Position numbers and translations under genes: made by a program
Source: Candidatus Hydrogenedentota bacterium
Lineage (GTDB): Bacteria > Hydrogenedentota > Hydrogenedentia > Hydrogenedentales > SLHB01
Direction: 5' to 3'
DNA length: 13,935 bases
Assembly: GCA_016934125.1 (NCBI GenBank)
Contig: JAFGTL010000041.1
Coordinates: 1 to 13,935 of the forward strand
Notes under the pieces: model-generated
Database searches by the model: none
Seen by the model: the letters and a program-made list of their open reading frames with translations, nothing else
Told to the model about the DNA's origin: nothing
Shown here: in pieces, positions 7,199-13,935 of the stretch
How the letters are laid out: each line of letters begins with the position of its first letter
Numbering within the stretch: the first letter of the stretch is position 1

Positions 7199-8470
7199 AT
7201 GAACACCGGTAACACGAGCGCGAGACTTGTCATGGCGGCGTGCTGCGCGGGGGCCTTGGCGGCCTTCGGCGAGGAACCGGCGCCTACGGCCGTGGAGACG
7301 AAACCTGTCACGGCGGGCTACGCGGGCCTGCCGGACGGATACGCGATCGTGGCCTACCTGGATTGTGGGGCGGAGCAAGCCGCCCGCGCCGGGGATGGCC
7401 TGGAGGTGCGGCAGGTGTCGGGCGCTCCGCGGACGTTCCCCGGGGTGAATGGGCCGCTGGGCACGGCGGCATCCGATGATCGGCAGGTGGAATTCGCCAT
7501 CGACGGACTCAAGAACGAGGCCGAGTACGTGCTGGGGTTCACGTGGTGGGACGTGGACGGCGCCAGCCGGGTGGAGTCGGTGCGATTCGGCAGCGGCGAA
7601 CCCGTCGAGTGGACGGCAGTGGTTCCGCCGGTGGTGGCTGCGGCGTTCGACGGGGACGAGCCGACGTGGGCGCGCGTACTCCTCCCTCTCCCCCACTCGG
7701 TTCGGCCGGACGGGCGGCTTCGTGTTGCCTTCGCCAATGAAGGCGGCCCGAATGCAGTGGTGAACGAGCTTTGGGTGCTTGAACGCACGAAGGCCGCCGC
7801 CCGCAAGCGGGTGCTGGTGGTGACGGGGGATGATTACGGGGGACATCGCTGGCGGGAAACAGGGCCCGAGCTGGCGGCCATCCTTCGCGAAGACCCCCGG
7901 TTGGAAGTGTCGATTTCCGAATCGCCCGGGGTGCTGGGCTCGCCGCTCTTGGCGCACTACGACGCGGTGGTGGTGCATTTCAAGAACTACCCCGAGCGGC
8001 TCCCCCTCGGGGCAGCGATCGGAACCGGCTTGGAGCGCTACGTCGTGTCTGGCAAGGGGCTCGTGCTCGTGCACTTCGGGTGCGGGGCGTTCCAGGAATG
8101 GGACGCCTTCGTGAACGTGGCCGGGCGGGTGTGGAACCCCGAGAAACGGGGCCACGATCCCCATGGCGCGTTCAACGTCAGCGTGAAGGACGCGGCGCAT
8201 CCGGTGACGCGGGGGATGGACGATTTCGCGGCGGTGGACGAGATGTACACCTGCCTGGACGGGGCGCCGCCGATTCATCCGCTGTGCAGCGCGGTGTCCA
8301 CGGTGGACGGCAAGGAGTATGCGGTGGCGTTCACGGTGGATTCCGCAAAGGGGCCGGTGTTTCACTGCACCCTCGGCCACGATGTGCGCGCGTTCCAGTG
8401 CGAGGGCACGCGGGAGCTATACCGCCGCGCCGCGGCTTGGGCGGCCGGACTGGATCCGGACGGCCGTTGA
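7199..8470 (+). CDS. Secreted two-domain ThuA-like protein
   Basis: The product has 423 residues. The N-terminus (ARLVMAACCAGALAAFGEE) looks like a Sec signal peptide cleaved near residue 24; two Cys residues lack a clear lipobox. Residues about 40-195 form a beta-rich domain resembling a carbohydrate-binding or jelly-roll sandwich. Residues about 203-418 are the ThuA-like (class I glutamine amidotransferase-like) domain: RKRVLVVTGDDYGGHRW, GLVLVHFGCGAF, HPVTRGM, DEMYTCL and FHCTLGHD. Classical ThuA of Sinorhizobium is a shorter protein without the extra domain and works with the Gfo/Idh protein ThuB on trehalose by a 3-keto route. Here too a Gfo/Idh gene lies immediately upstream, with a 7-base gap. 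The ATG at 7199 is just before the signal peptide, with GGAGG 13 bases upstream; an ATG at 7232 would cut the signal. The exact reaction is unknown. Confidence 0.85.
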   Translation: MNTGNTSARLVMAACCAGALAAFGEEPAPTAVETKPVTAGYAGLPDGYAIVAYLDCGAEQAARAGDGLEVRQVSGAPRTFPGVNGPLGTAASDDRQVEFAIDGLKNEAEYVLGFTWWDVDGASRVESVRFGSGEPVEWTAVVPPVVAAAFDGDEPTWARVLLPLPHSVRPDGRLRVAFANEGGPNAVVNELWVLERTKAAARKRVLVVTGDDYGGHRWRETGPELAAILREDPRLEVSISESPGVLGSPLLAHYDAVVVHFKNYPERLPLGAAIGTGLERYVVSGKGLVLVHFGCGAFQEWDAFVNVAGRVWNPEKRGHDPHGAFNVSVKDAAHPVTRGMDDFAAVDEMYTCLDGAPPIHPLCSAVSTVDGKEYAVAFTVDSAKGPVFHCTLGHDVRAFQCEGTRELYRRAAAWAAGLDPDGR

Positions 8471-8503
8471 GCCTGGGCGTGGTTTCCGAGGGTCTCTCCC
8501 TTC

Positions 8504-8550
8504 AAGGGGCCGGTTTTGGCTCAATTCACCTTGACCTCCCCGGCCTTTTT
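8504..8550 (+). terminator. Candidate intrinsic terminator or attenuator after the ThuA-like gene
   Basis: GGCCGG at 8508-8513 pairs with CCGGCC at 8540-8545, and the stem can extend by two GU and two AU pairs. A run of five T follows at 8546-8550. The 26-base loop is long for a terminator, so termination may be partial. It would lower expression of the downstream large gene relative to the genes before it. Confidence 0.3.
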
Positions 8551-8609
8551 CGTGGAACATGACGCCCGGGCACAGTGGAACGCGGTTCGCGTTGTGCGGG
8601 GAGGCGGCC

Positions 8610-11600
8610 ATGAAGCAAATTGCAGCCCTCGTGTTAGTCGCTCTCGGCGTGGGGATGCCGACGCTCGCTGGTGCTGCTCCGTCCAGGGTGGAGCGGCTGA
8701 GCGGGGCGGCCTATGTGGTGCACGACGACGACGGGAACTGGGGCGGCGGCACGATGGGGATCACGCACCAGCGGGGCCCGGACTATTGGGCGAAGAAGGT
8801 GCTCGATCTCAGCGCGGTGCCGGCGGACGTGTGGGAGGCGTGCGCCGAGGTGCGGCTCTCGGCGTACTTCTGTGTGCGCGATTACTCGTGGCGCGAGCTG
8901 AGTGAGGCCAACGGCCTCGATGAGGCCTTCGAGATCGTCGTGAACGGACGCGTCCACCGGATCCGGCACGATTCGGGCGTGCCCGTTTACCTCGAGCAGA
9001 AGAACATGAAGGACTTCATTCGGTGGCACGACTTCGTGCTCCCTAAGGAGGAGTTCGTCCGGGGCGAGAACGAGATCGTGTTCCGAATGGCGCCCCCGGA
9101 AGGAAAGAAACCGGACGATTACCTCTACCTGGGCATCGACAACACGGTTGCCGGCGGCAAGAGTTGGGTGCGGTTCAGCGGGGGGGCGGATTGGCAGCAG
9201 GACAAGCTGACGGTGCCGGGTGGCGCGGGCGAGTACATGGTGCGCCTCTATCTCCTGTCGGCGCGCAAGGAATGCCGCGCGGACTGGCGGCCCCGGGAGG
9301 ACGCGCTGGACGATCCCGACGGGCTGCTGCTATACGCGGGCTCGCACGGGGCCACGACGCGGCTCGAGTGGGATCCCCGGCGGCTGGATGCGCTCTTGCC
9401 GGTGCGCGTGGCGCTCGAAGCGGACACCACGGAGGCGTGGCGGGTGCGATGGCTCGATGAGGACGGGCAGGCTGTTGATCCGGCTGTGGAGGGCCAAGGG
9501 GGCAGCCTGGAAGCGGTGATGGAGGGGGCGCGTCCGTTTCTCCCGAGCGGGATCGAGGTGGACAAGGCGGTGCCGCTGACGCGGGTGACGCTGAGGGCCA
9601 ACGAGGATTTCCATCCACGGACGCGGCCCGTGGACATGGCGCCCCTTATCGCGGAGCCCAAGGGGGCACAGCAGGCGCGGGCGGCGTCGTGTCAGGTGAA
9701 TGAGAGCGGGGCGGTTCTCGCGAACGACTCGCTCCAGTGCGCGTTTGCCCTGGCAGGCGGCCGCCTGCGGCTCCGTTCGCTGTACAACGAGTACGCGGCC
9801 GCGGAAATGGTGCGGGATCCCGAGGCATGCGCCCTGTTTCTCGTTGAAGTGGCGGGAAAGCGGTATGCGGGGAGCCGCGATTTCGTATGCGGCAAGTTGG
9901 CCGCCCTCGACGATCCGCCGGGATTCGCAGCCGCGCTGACGTGCGAGGCGGCGGGACTCGAGGCGGTGCTCCGCGTCTGGATAGACGACGCGCTCCGGAT
10001 GGGACTCGAGATCGCGAACCGGACGCAGGCCGATCTGGACTTCAAGGTGGCGTTTCCCCATCTCTCGGGCCTCGCGATCTCTGAGAATCCGGCCCACGAC
10101 TACTACTTCTTCCCCTGGGGCGGGGGCATCGTGTCGGACACGCCCGGGGTAGTCCGGCGAGGGTACGGCGATCACGCGGCACTCTACCAGGTGATGGATC
10201 TGTTCAGTCCGGCGCGGGGCGCGGGCCTCGCCGTGCAGTGCACGGACGAGGACGGGCGCTACAAGGTGCTTGGCGTGCGGAAGTACGTGCCGGGCGTGGC
10301 CGAGGAGAGCGGCGACGCGGCCGACACGCCGACGGCCGACGAGTTCAAATGGACGAGTAACCTGCCGCAAACGCCCGGGACGGGGTTTGCTTTCGAGTAT
10401 CTGCGGAGGACGCGGGCGCCGGGCGCGTCGTTCGCACCGGCCGGCGCGGCCGTAATCGCGCATCCGGGGGACTGGCACACGGCCATGGAGCAGTATGCGG
10501 CGTGGTGCCACCGGGTATGGGGGTTCCGGCCGACGCCGTCGGCGTTGACGCCGCTGGTAAACATGCTGGCGGCCGGATGGGGGCAGTCGCCCCTGTTTCG
10601 GGACGGGGCGTATCGCACGGACTTCGTGAAACCGCGCTGCGACTGTATCGAACTGATGTCGTGGTGGGAGTGGGCGGAGTTGGGCCCGTGGCGGACGCCG
10701 TGGGATGAGCTCGAAGCCAAACTCGGCCCGGCCCTGTACAAGCGCTACAGCGCGTACTGGGTGAAGGACCCCGTCACCGGGAAAACGATGTATCCCCTCA
10801 ACCGAGGCGACTACGATGGATACAACGAGCGGTGGGGCGGGCTCGAGGCGCTGCGCGCGGCCATCGTCAAGTACCGCGAGATGGGCGCGCTCGTGACGTT
10901 GTACACCGATCCCCTGCTCGCCGATGACAACACGCGGTGCGGGCAGCAGTGGGGCGAACGCTGGGGCATTGTCCAGCCGGACGGGACGTACAGCAGGAAC
11001 TACGAGTCCTGGAACATGTGCCACGACGTGGCGGAGTACCGGCAGTACGTAGCGGACACGATGCGGCGGGTGATGGAAGAGACGGACGCGGACGGTATCC
11101 GGCTCGACGAGTACGGCCACCGGGGCGCGGCGTGCTTCAGCAAACGGCACACGCACACCTTCGCGGAATGGGGATGCACGGAGTGGCTGCGGTGCATCAG
11201 CGAGACGACGCGGATGGTGCGGGACGCGATGGACGAGGTGAAACCGGGCTCCGTGCTGACCACGGAGCATCCGGGCTACGACTACCTGATGCAGTTCATC
11301 GAGGGGTGCATTACGTATGACTTGACGGTGCAGGCCACGCCGCTCCGGCCGCTCGAGTGCAACATCCAACGGTTCTACTTCCCGGAATGCAAGGCCTTCG
11401 AACTCGATCACCGGGGTGCGGATCCGCTCCATCGGAAACGGTTCTGGAACGCCGTCGCGTCGTTCGGCAGCTACTACCCCGAGAACATGGACGTCATCCT
11501 GCGGGAGAACGCGGACGTGTTCGAGGGGGCCGACTGCGCGCCCCTCGTGCCGACGCGCGCCCGGCAGGTGTACGTGAACCGGTTCGGCGCCGGGCCGAAA

Positions 11601-12035
11601 GCCGTCTACATGGTGTACAACGCCACCGGGCACACGTTCGACGGGGAAGTGTTGCGCGTCCCGTGCGGCGAGGGCGAGCATCTGTTCGATCTCCTGCACG
11701 GGGCAGAGGCCGACGTCACGCCCGTGGCCGGCGCCGCCGATGTCCGCGTGTTCCTGCCCCGCGACGAGGTAACCTGCATCGCGCGGCTGCCGCGCCGGCT
11801 GGATGTGACGCGCCAAGGGAACCGAGGACGCGCGGAGGTGCATGCTGCCGGGCCCGACGCGCGAATCGTGGTTTGTCGCGCCGATGGAACGGCCCTGTCG
11901 AGCGCACCGGCCGGCGCCGGGGCCGTCGAGTTGAGCCTCGACGGGGGGGACAGCCACGCTACCGTGGTGAAACTGCTTGAAGGCGGGCGGCTGGTGGACG
12001 CGGCGGGTATCCCGGCCGCGCCAGGTGATAGATAG
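8610..12035 (+). CDS. Large secreted glycosidase-like protein (DUF6259-like TIM-barrel region)
   Basis: The product has 1141 residues. MKQIAALVLVALGVGMPTLAGA is a Sec signal peptide cleaved near residue 22. The ATG at 8610 has GGGGAGG six bases upstream; an in-frame ATG at 8559 would bury the signal. Residues about 25-210 look like a jelly-roll, about 350-640 like a beta-sandwich as found before the barrel in GH31/GH36-like enzymes, and about 645-960 like a TIM barrel. The rest is a small C-terminal beta domain. The barrel contains VTLYTDP, then GIRLDEYGH with D833/E834, and LTTEHPGYDY with E886; these are plausible catalytic acids by analogy with clan GH-D/GH-A barrels. It resembles the poorly characterised DUF6259 group from memory, not from a search. 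The likely role is cleavage of a glycan or glycoside outside the cytoplasm, feeding the cluster's sugar enzymes. The substrate is unknown. Confidence 0.8.
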   Translation: MKQIAALVLVALGVGMPTLAGAAPSRVERLSGAAYVVHDDDGNWGGGTMGITHQRGPDYWAKKVLDLSAVPADVWEACAEVRLSAYFCVRDYSWRELSEANGLDEAFEIVVNGRVHRIRHDSGVPVYLEQKNMKDFIRWHDFVLPKEEFVRGENEIVFRMAPPEGKKPDDYLYLGIDNTVAGGKSWVRFSGGADWQQDKLTVPGGAGEYMVRLYLLSARKECRADWRPREDALDDPDGLLLYAGSHGATTRLEWDPRRLDALLPVRVALEADTTEAWRVRWLDEDGQAVDPAVEGQGGSLEAVMEGARPFLPSGIEVDKAVPLTRVTLRANEDFHPRTRPVDMAPLIAEPKGAQQARAASCQVNESGAVLANDSLQCAFALAGGRLRLRSLYNEYAAAEMVRDPEACALFLVEVAGKRYAGSRDFVCGKLAALDDPPGFAAALTCEAAGLEAVLRVWIDDALRMGLEIANRTQADLDFKVAFPHLSGLAISENPAHDYYFFPWGGGIVSDTPGVVRRGYGDHAALYQVMDLFSPARGAGLAVQCTDEDGRYKVLGVRKYVPGVAEESGDAADTPTADEFKWTSNLPQTPGTGFAFEYLRRTRAPGASFAPAGAAVIAHPGDWHTAMEQYAAWCHRVWGFRPTPSALTPLVNMLAAGWGQSPLFRDGAYRTDFVKPRCDCIELMSWWEWAELGPWRTPWDELEAKLGPALYKRYSAYWVKDPVTGKTMYPLNRGDYDGYNERWGGLEALRAAIVKYREMGALVTLYTDPLLADDNTRCGQQWGERWGIVQPDGTYSRNYESWNMCHDVAEYRQYVADTMRRVMEETDADGIRLDEYGHRGAACFSKRHTHTFAEWGCTEWLRCISETTRMVRDAMDEVKPGSVLTTEHPGYDYLMQFIEGCITYDLTVQATPLRPLECNIQRFYFPECKAFELDHRGADPLHRKRFWNAVASFGSYYPENMDVILRENADVFEGADCAPLVPTRARQVYVNRFGAGPKAVYMVYNATGHTFDGEVLRVPCGEGEHLFDLLHGAEADVTPVAGAADVRVFLPRDEVTCIARLPRRLDVTRQGNRGRAEVHAAGPDARIVVCRADGTALSSAPAGAGAVELSLDGGDSHATVVKLLEGGRLVDAAGIPAAPGDR

Positions 12036-12100
12036 GGGCGTACGATTGTCAGGGGCCTCGATGGGTTCGTTCGGGGGCTCTTGTTGTCTCGAACAGCGGT

Positions 12101-12112
12101 AACGAAAGCGTT
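12101..12112. promoter_or_regulatory. Short inverted repeat before the first SDR gene
   Basis: AACG-AAAG-CGTT lies in the 137-base gap after the large gene, 60 bases before the SDR start, in a locally less GC-rich patch. It could be an operator half-pair, but the repeat is only four bases per arm and does not match the ATAC-N6-GTAT box. The gap suggests the two SDR genes may have their own promoter, though I see no clear -35/-10 pair. Confidence 0.15.
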
Positions 12113-12172
12113 TTGCCCTCTGGCGGATCGGCAGCGGACGAGGGGAAGTGCAGGCAACTGGAGGATTGGCTC

Positions 12173-12928
12173 ATGGGCAACCAGGTGGTGGTAGTAACCG
12201 GGGGGGCGCGGGGCATTGGCTACGGCATCGCGGAGTGTTTTGCGGAGAAGGGGGCGTCCCTGGTGCTGGCGGACGTGAATGGCGAGCGGGCACAGGAATC
12301 GGCGGAACGGCTCGGGGCCCTTGGGGCGGCAGGGGCGATCGGGCTGGAGTGCGATGTGTCGAACCGGGCGCAGGTGGCCGCCATGGTGGAGGAGGCGTGC
12401 CGGGAGTTCGGGCGGATCGACGTGCTCGTCAATAACGCCGGAATCTGCCCGTTTGTGGATGTGATGGACTTGGATCCGGAGGTGTTCGCGAAGACAATCG
12501 ACGTGAATCTGATGGGGGCGTATCACTGCACGCACCTGGTTGCGCAGAAGATGATCGCGCAAGGCGAAGGCGGGCGGATCGTGTTCATCACGTCCCTCGC
12601 CGAGAACGTGACGGGCCCGGCGCAGGTGGATTACGGCGCGTCGAAGGGCGGGATGCGGATGCTGATGGTGGGCTTCGCAACGCGCCTCGGGCGGCACGGG
12701 ATCACGTGCAACGCGATTGCGCCCGGCATGATCCTGACGGACATGACGCGATCGCATTGGGAGCAGCCCGGGCCAGCTGAGGAGATCAAACACCGGGTGC
12801 CCATGGGCCGGATCGGCGTGCCGCGCGATATCGGGCACGCGGCAGTGTTCCTGGCGTCCAACGAGGCCGAGTACGTCAACGGGATCACGCTGCGGGTGGA
12901 CGGCGGCCATCAGGCCGTGTGTGCGTGA
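12173..12928 (+). CDS. Short-chain dehydrogenase/reductase, classical, NAD-type
   Basis: The product is a 251-residue cytoplasmic oxidoreductase of the classical SDR family with all key parts intact. It has the glycine motif TGGARGIG (residues 9-16), D61 in the adenine-site CDVSN, NNAG at 87-90, and the catalytic tetrad N112, S141, Y154, K158. D34 at the end of the second strand (VLADVN) favours NAD over NADP. The C-terminus NGITLRVDGGH is typical of FabG-like and sugar dehydrogenases. The ATG at 12173 has GGAGG eight bases upstream; the in-frame ATG at 12113 would add a non-family leader. It lies 12 bases before a second SDR gene. In this context it most likely oxidises or reduces a sugar or sugar acid of the pathway, but SDR substrates cannot be read from the sequence. 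Confidence 0.92.
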   Translation: MGNQVVVVTGGARGIGYGIAECFAEKGASLVLADVNGERAQESAERLGALGAAGAIGLECDVSNRAQVAAMVEEACREFGRIDVLVNNAGICPFVDVMDLDPEVFAKTIDVNLMGAYHCTHLVAQKMIAQGEGGRIVFITSLAENVTGPAQVDYGASKGGMRMLMVGFATRLGRHGITCNAIAPGMILTDMTRSHWEQPGPAEEIKHRVPMGRIGVPRDIGHAAVFLASNEAEYVNGITLRVDGGHQAVCA

Positions 12929-12940
12929 GGGAGAAGGGCC

Positions 12941-13729
12941 ATGCGGATCGATCTGAGTGAGCGAGTCGCCGTGGTGACGGGGGCCACGGGGGATCTGGGC
13001 CGGGTAATGGTGCGGACGCTGGCGGAGTGCGGCGCGGACGTGGCGGTGCACTACCACCGCAACCAATCCAAGGCGGACGAGCTTTGCGCGGAAGTCGAGG
13101 CCGTGGGGCGCCGGGCGTGCGCCGTGCAGGCGGATGTGACAGACGCCGATTCGGTGGGCGCCATGCAGCAGCAGGTTACCTCCGCCCTGGGCCCGGCCGG
13201 CATCATTGTCAACAACGCCGTGATCCAGTACACCTGGAAGCCGGTGCTCGAACAGGGGCAGGAAGATTATGAGAGCCAGTTTCGCTCCTGCGTGATGCAC
13301 AACGTGCACATGGTGAAAGCGTTTGTGCCGGCCATGATCGAGGCGCGGTGGGGGCGGGTGATCGGGATTAACACGGAATGCTCGATGCAATGCTGGCCGA
13401 GCCAGTCGGCCTACGTCAGCGGCAAACACGGCATGAACGGGCTGCTCCGCTCGCTGGCGGCGGAACTGGGCCCGAGCGGCATCACGGTGAATCAGGTGGC
13501 GCCGGGATGGATGCTGAGCGATCGCGATCGAGAACGGGAGAAGACGCCCGACGCGCCCGAACCGGGGCCCTGCCAGTATTCAAACATGGTCCCCCTGCGC
13601 CATCGGGGGGAAGATCAGGATATCGCCAATGCGGTGGCGTTTCTCGCGTCCGAACTGGCCCGATTCATCACCGGCGTGTTCCTGCCCGTCAACGGCGGCG
13701 GCGCGGTGGTCCCGGCCTGGTTTGTGTGA
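12941..13729 (+). CDS. Short-chain dehydrogenase/reductase with an altered active site
   Basis: The product is a 262-residue SDR-family protein. The cofactor motif is TGATGDLG (13-20), and the segment VHYHRN after the second strand, with R40, resembles NADP-using members. Y158 and K162 (SAYVSGK) are present. The Ser normally 13 residues before the Tyr is T145, the usual NNAG is NNAV (91-94), and by-eye alignment to the preceding SDR puts C117 where the catalytic Asn should be. The region 192-215 is long and rich in charged residues and Pro, differing from standard FabG proteins. The ATG at 12941 follows GAGGGAGAAGGG, 12 bases after the upstream SDR stop, so the two are co-translated from one mRNA. 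It may be an active enzyme with unusual specificity or a structural partner of the first SDR; both are inferences. Confidence 0.88.
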   Translation: MRIDLSERVAVVTGATGDLGRVMVRTLAECGADVAVHYHRNQSKADELCAEVEAVGRRACAVQADVTDADSVGAMQQQVTSALGPAGIIVNNAVIQYTWKPVLEQGQEDYESQFRSCVMHNVHMVKAFVPAMIEARWGRVIGINTECSMQCWPSQSAYVSGKHGMNGLLRSLAAELGPSGITVNQVAPGWMLSDRDREREKTPDAPEPGPCQYSNMVPLRHRGEDQDIANAVAFLASELARFITGVFLPVNGGGAVVPAWFV

Positions 13730-13774
13730 GGGCGCGGGCCAGGCCCTGTTCCTCGCATTCGGCCGAGTTTGGTG

Positions 13775-13803
13775 TTGCGGGTTTCGGGAATCTGTGCTAG
13801 GCT
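13775..13803 (+). promoter_or_regulatory. Possible promoter of the gene at the right edge
   Basis: TTGCGG at 13775-13780 is followed after 17 bases by TAGGCT at 13798-13803, preceded by TGC, which gives an extended -10 look. Hexamer matches are only three of six each. The position 40 bases before the next start, after the end of the SDR genes, supports a new transcription unit. Confidence 0.3.
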
Positions 13804-13842
13804 TGGGGTAGTGCAATTGGGGCGATGAGGGGAGAGCGCTTC

Positions 13843-13935
13843 ATGCATGTGTGGAAACGCACTTTCCCGATTGAGTCGAGGCCGGCCGACACCTTGACGT
13901 GGCTGTTCGCTGTCGGGCTGGGAGCAGGGCTCTTG
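13843..13935 (+). CDS. N-terminal fragment of an unknown, probably membrane, protein (cut by window edge)
   Basis: Thirty-one codons are visible from the ATG at 13843, which has GAGGGGAG about nine bases upstream. The peptide begins MHVWKRTFPIESRPADT and then turns hydrophobic (LTWLFAVGLGAGLL), as in a first membrane helix after a short cytoplasmic start. An in-frame ATG at 13825 would add six residues. It has its own possible promoter and lies 113 bases after the second SDR gene, so it may not belong to the cluster. The family cannot be recognised from this much. Confidence 0.55.
   Translation, partial: MHVWKRTFPIESRPADTLTWLFAVGLGAGLL

Noticed and set aside
5842..8380. Long minus-strand frames (489 and 442 codons) over the Gfo/Idh and ThuA-like genes
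   Set aside because: They are shadow frames of GC-rich coding DNA; the plus-strand genes have signals, motifs and ribosome sites.
9330..11957. 875-codon open frame on the minus strand inside the large glycosidase-like gene
   Set aside because: It is antisense to a gene with a signal peptide, good start and recognisable motifs. Its peptide is rich in Arg, Pro and His, as expected from a GC-rich mirror frame, and shows no family motif.
11606..13429. 607-codon open frame on the minus strand across the end of the large gene and both SDRs
   Set aside because: It spans three well-supported genes and two intergenic gaps, and its His/Arg-rich peptide has no recognisable domain.
13730..13760. GGGCCAGGCCC as a terminator after the SDR genes
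   Set aside because: The stem is very short with a three-base loop and no T-run follows.

Overview
The window is GC-rich, almost fully coding bacterial DNA. Its gene types are a Tat-exported Gfo/Idh/MocA dehydrogenase ending in a 'DDDEANRLLSRPMR' tail, a secreted ThuA-like protein, an AP-endonuclease-2-fold sugar isomerase and a very large secreted glycosidase-like protein. Together they look like a sugar-degrading member of the Planctomycetota/PVC group or a neighbour such as Hydrogenedentota. This assignment is inferred from gene style only; no rRNA or tRNA is present.

Layout. Left, minus strand (1-3862): a secreted branched-chain-amino-acid-type (Liv) periplasmic binding protein, then a hybrid sensor histidine kinase that runs off the left edge. 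The two genes overlap by ATGA, and the kinase start has no visible Shine-Dalgarno sequence, so they form a translationally coupled pair. No permease or ATPase gene is in view, which suggests the binding protein is a ligand co-receptor for the kinase.

Centre and right, plus strand (4144-13729): a TetR-family regulator, then a cluster of sugar isomerase/epimerase, Tat-exported Gfo/Idh/MocA oxidoreductase, secreted two-domain ThuA-like protein, a secreted 1141-residue putative glycosidase with a TIM-barrel-like region, and two short-chain dehydrogenases. A near-identical ATAC-N6-GTAT box lies in the promoter of the TetR gene and again just upstream of the isomerase. This predicts that the regulator represses both itself and the catabolic cluster. 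A last gene, probably for a membrane protein, begins at 13843 and runs off the right edge.

How the genes may work together (inference): the large exported protein attacks a glycan or glycoside outside the cytoplasm, and the exported Gfo/Idh and ThuA proteins act on sugars as an oxidation/keto-sugar step. The cytoplasmic isomerase and the two dehydrogenases, one NAD-like and one NADP-like by sequence, would finish the conversion. The TetR protein would sense a pathway intermediate. The substrate is unknown, and this exact combination is the most interesting part of the window.
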